DNA of 6,040 bases from Verrucomicrobiales bacterium (lineage in GTDB: Bacteria > Verrucomicrobiota > Verrucomicrobiia > Verrucomicrobiales > Verrucomicrobiaceae): contig DMMK01000345.1 in assembly GCA_003453085.1 (NCBI GenBank), positions 1-6,040 of the forward strand, in the 5' to 3' direction. The translations under genes were made by a program, and so were the position numbers. The stretch's first letter is position 1. Every line of letters starts with the position of its first letter. Below are positions 5,278 through 6,040 of the stretch, one piece after another. The notes below the pieces were generated by a model that had not been told where the DNA came from, did not search any database, and saw nothing but the letters and a program-made list of their open reading frames with translations.

Positions 5278-6040
5278 TCAATGGGCGCCCATTCGTTTCC
5301 AGACGGCAGGCAGTCGACCCTCGACCAGCTTACTGCCCACGGCAGGCAGGTCTTGGCGGCGCAGCGGGGCATTGACGGTGTCCTCACGTTCCAGTTCACC
5401 GGGGTTGCGTCCATATTTGAAGGCTTTCTCCAAGCCTCCCTCGGGCGTGAGTTTCAGGTCGGACCTCAACGGATTGGGGATGGAGAGGAAGAACAGATCG
5501 GGCTCCGTCGGCGGGGTGCGGCGGCGCAGACGGGAGGAGGCGAGGCTGCGGAAAAGCTCGCGCGCTGTCCATTCCGCAGGATTCACAAAGACGACTTCGG
5601 CGGCGATGAGATCGCGATAGGTGGCGTCCTCGCGGAACTCGTCCAGGGCCGTGCGTAGTTCCTGCTGCGCCAGTGGGAAATGAGTGCAGCCGAGCACCAG
5701 CGTGCTCAGAGGCTGGGCCGCAGGGGACTGGCGATGAGACTCCAGCAGGGCTCGGACTTCGTCCTGGGTGCAGTCTGCCACAGTTTGGGAAAAAGCAGGG
5801 TCGCCTTCGATGACTCCCGCCAGGGCCACGCTGCCCTGCTGGGTAATCTGTGGGACAGGACGCCCGGCTAGGCCCAGCGTCTGGCCAATGATTCGGGGAT
5901 AGGCCCCGCTGGCGCAGGTGCCCACAGTGGCCAGCACTCCGATGCTGCCTGTTTTTTGAGGCTGGCTTTCTTGCACACCCCGCGCCCCGGCTTCCACGAC
6001 TCCCACCACGACCACGGGCAGATTCCACGCGCGGAAGGCT
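5278..6040 (-). CDS. murI: Glutamate racemase, C-terminal part (5' end outside window)
   Basis: Partial Asp/Glu racemase, best matched to MurI, which converts L- to D-glutamate in the cytoplasm for the peptidoglycan stem peptide. The frame is open through the right edge and gives 253 residues, beginning AFRAWNLPVVVVGVVEAGARG, the family's 'P-VGV-EPGA' region. It continues with 'GSIGVLATVGTCASGAYPR' (about 31-49), the 'GT--S--Y' substrate loop. 'LVLGCTHFPL' (115-124) carries the second catalytic Cys (118). The first catalytic Cys (the N-terminal CNT/CNS loop) lies beyond the edge. 'VFVNPAEWTARELF' (about 151-164) matches the usual last helix with its ETA-like motif, where most MurI proteins end. 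This one runs on for about 85 residues containing 'DLFFLSIPN' and 'EKAFKYGRNPGE', a C-terminal extension I have seen in only some racemase relatives. The GTG at 6015 is an internal Val. Another amino-acid racemase of the superfamily is possible but less likely. Confidence 0.88.
   Translation of the reverse strand, partial: AFRAWNLPVVVVGVVEAGARGVQESQPQKTGSIGVLATVGTCASGAYPRIIGQTLGLAGRPVPQITQQGSVALAGVIEGDPAFSQTVADCTQDEVRALLESHRQSPAAQPLSTLVLGCTHFPLAQQELRTALDEFREDATYRDLIAAEVVFVNPAEWTARELFRSLASSRLRRRTPPTEPDLFFLSIPNPLRSDLKLTPEGGLEKAFKYGRNPGELEREDTVNAPLRRQDLPAVGSKLVEGRLPAVWKRMGAH

Noticed and set aside
5248..5658. Plus-strand open frame (136 codons) opposite the end of murI
   Set aside because: No recognisable motif and no ribosome site. 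The opposite strand carries the racemase frame.
1..6040. Search for CRISPR arrays, tRNA or rRNA genes, insertion sequences, or a defence or toxin-antitoxin system
   Set aside because: No regularly spaced repeats, cloverleaf genes, transposase motifs or terminal inverted repeats were seen. Almost all of the window is explained by five housekeeping-type genes.

Overview
The window is GC-rich bacterial DNA with long, tightly packed genes and no sign of phage, transposons, tRNA, rRNA or CRISPR. The gene families point to the Planctomycetes-Verrucomicrobia group, with a Prosthecobacter/Verrucomicrobium-like member most likely. The pointers are a DUF58 gene followed by a BatA-type VWA membrane protein with a 'NVGIT-FQ' segment, a tandem Lrp/AsnC (siroheme-decarboxylase-like) protein, and a NupG-type nucleoside transporter. 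This assignment is inference from family resemblance.

Layout. Positions 2-757 (+) hold the C-terminal part of a DUF58 protein cut by the left edge. It is followed 13 bases later by a 613-residue BatA/VWA membrane protein (771-2612, +). The two form the end of a MoxR/DUF58/VWA-type operon, which appears to stop at a small hairpin plus T-run lying inside the last codons of the VWA gene. Five bases beyond its stop, a convergent gene begins to read out (2618-3745, -). It encodes a tandem two-unit Lrp/AsnC-like protein resembling an AhbA-AhbB siroheme decarboxylase fusion.

A non-coding stretch of about 200 bases (3746-3951) separates that gene from a divergent nucleoside:H+ symporter-type MFS permease (3952-5190, +). 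The stretch holds one candidate sigma-70-type promoter per direction and three copies of a GCCRGGAAT word. A strong, A/T-flanked hairpin at 5213-5249 ends the permease gene and can also serve the convergent glutamate racemase gene (murI, 5278 to the right edge, -), whose 5' part lies outside the window.

How they work together. DUF58 and VWA are probably partners of a MoxR-type AAA+ ATPase in an envelope-associated system. The permease imports nucleosides, and MurI supplies D-glutamate for peptidoglycan. The tandem AsnC-like protein is the least understood gene: it could be a heme-pathway enzyme or a regulator derived from one. I see no obvious novel multi-gene system. The more interesting points are the fused AhbA/AhbB-like protein, the incomplete-looking MIDAS of the VWA protein, the C-terminal extension of MurI, and the repeated words in the divergent promoter region.
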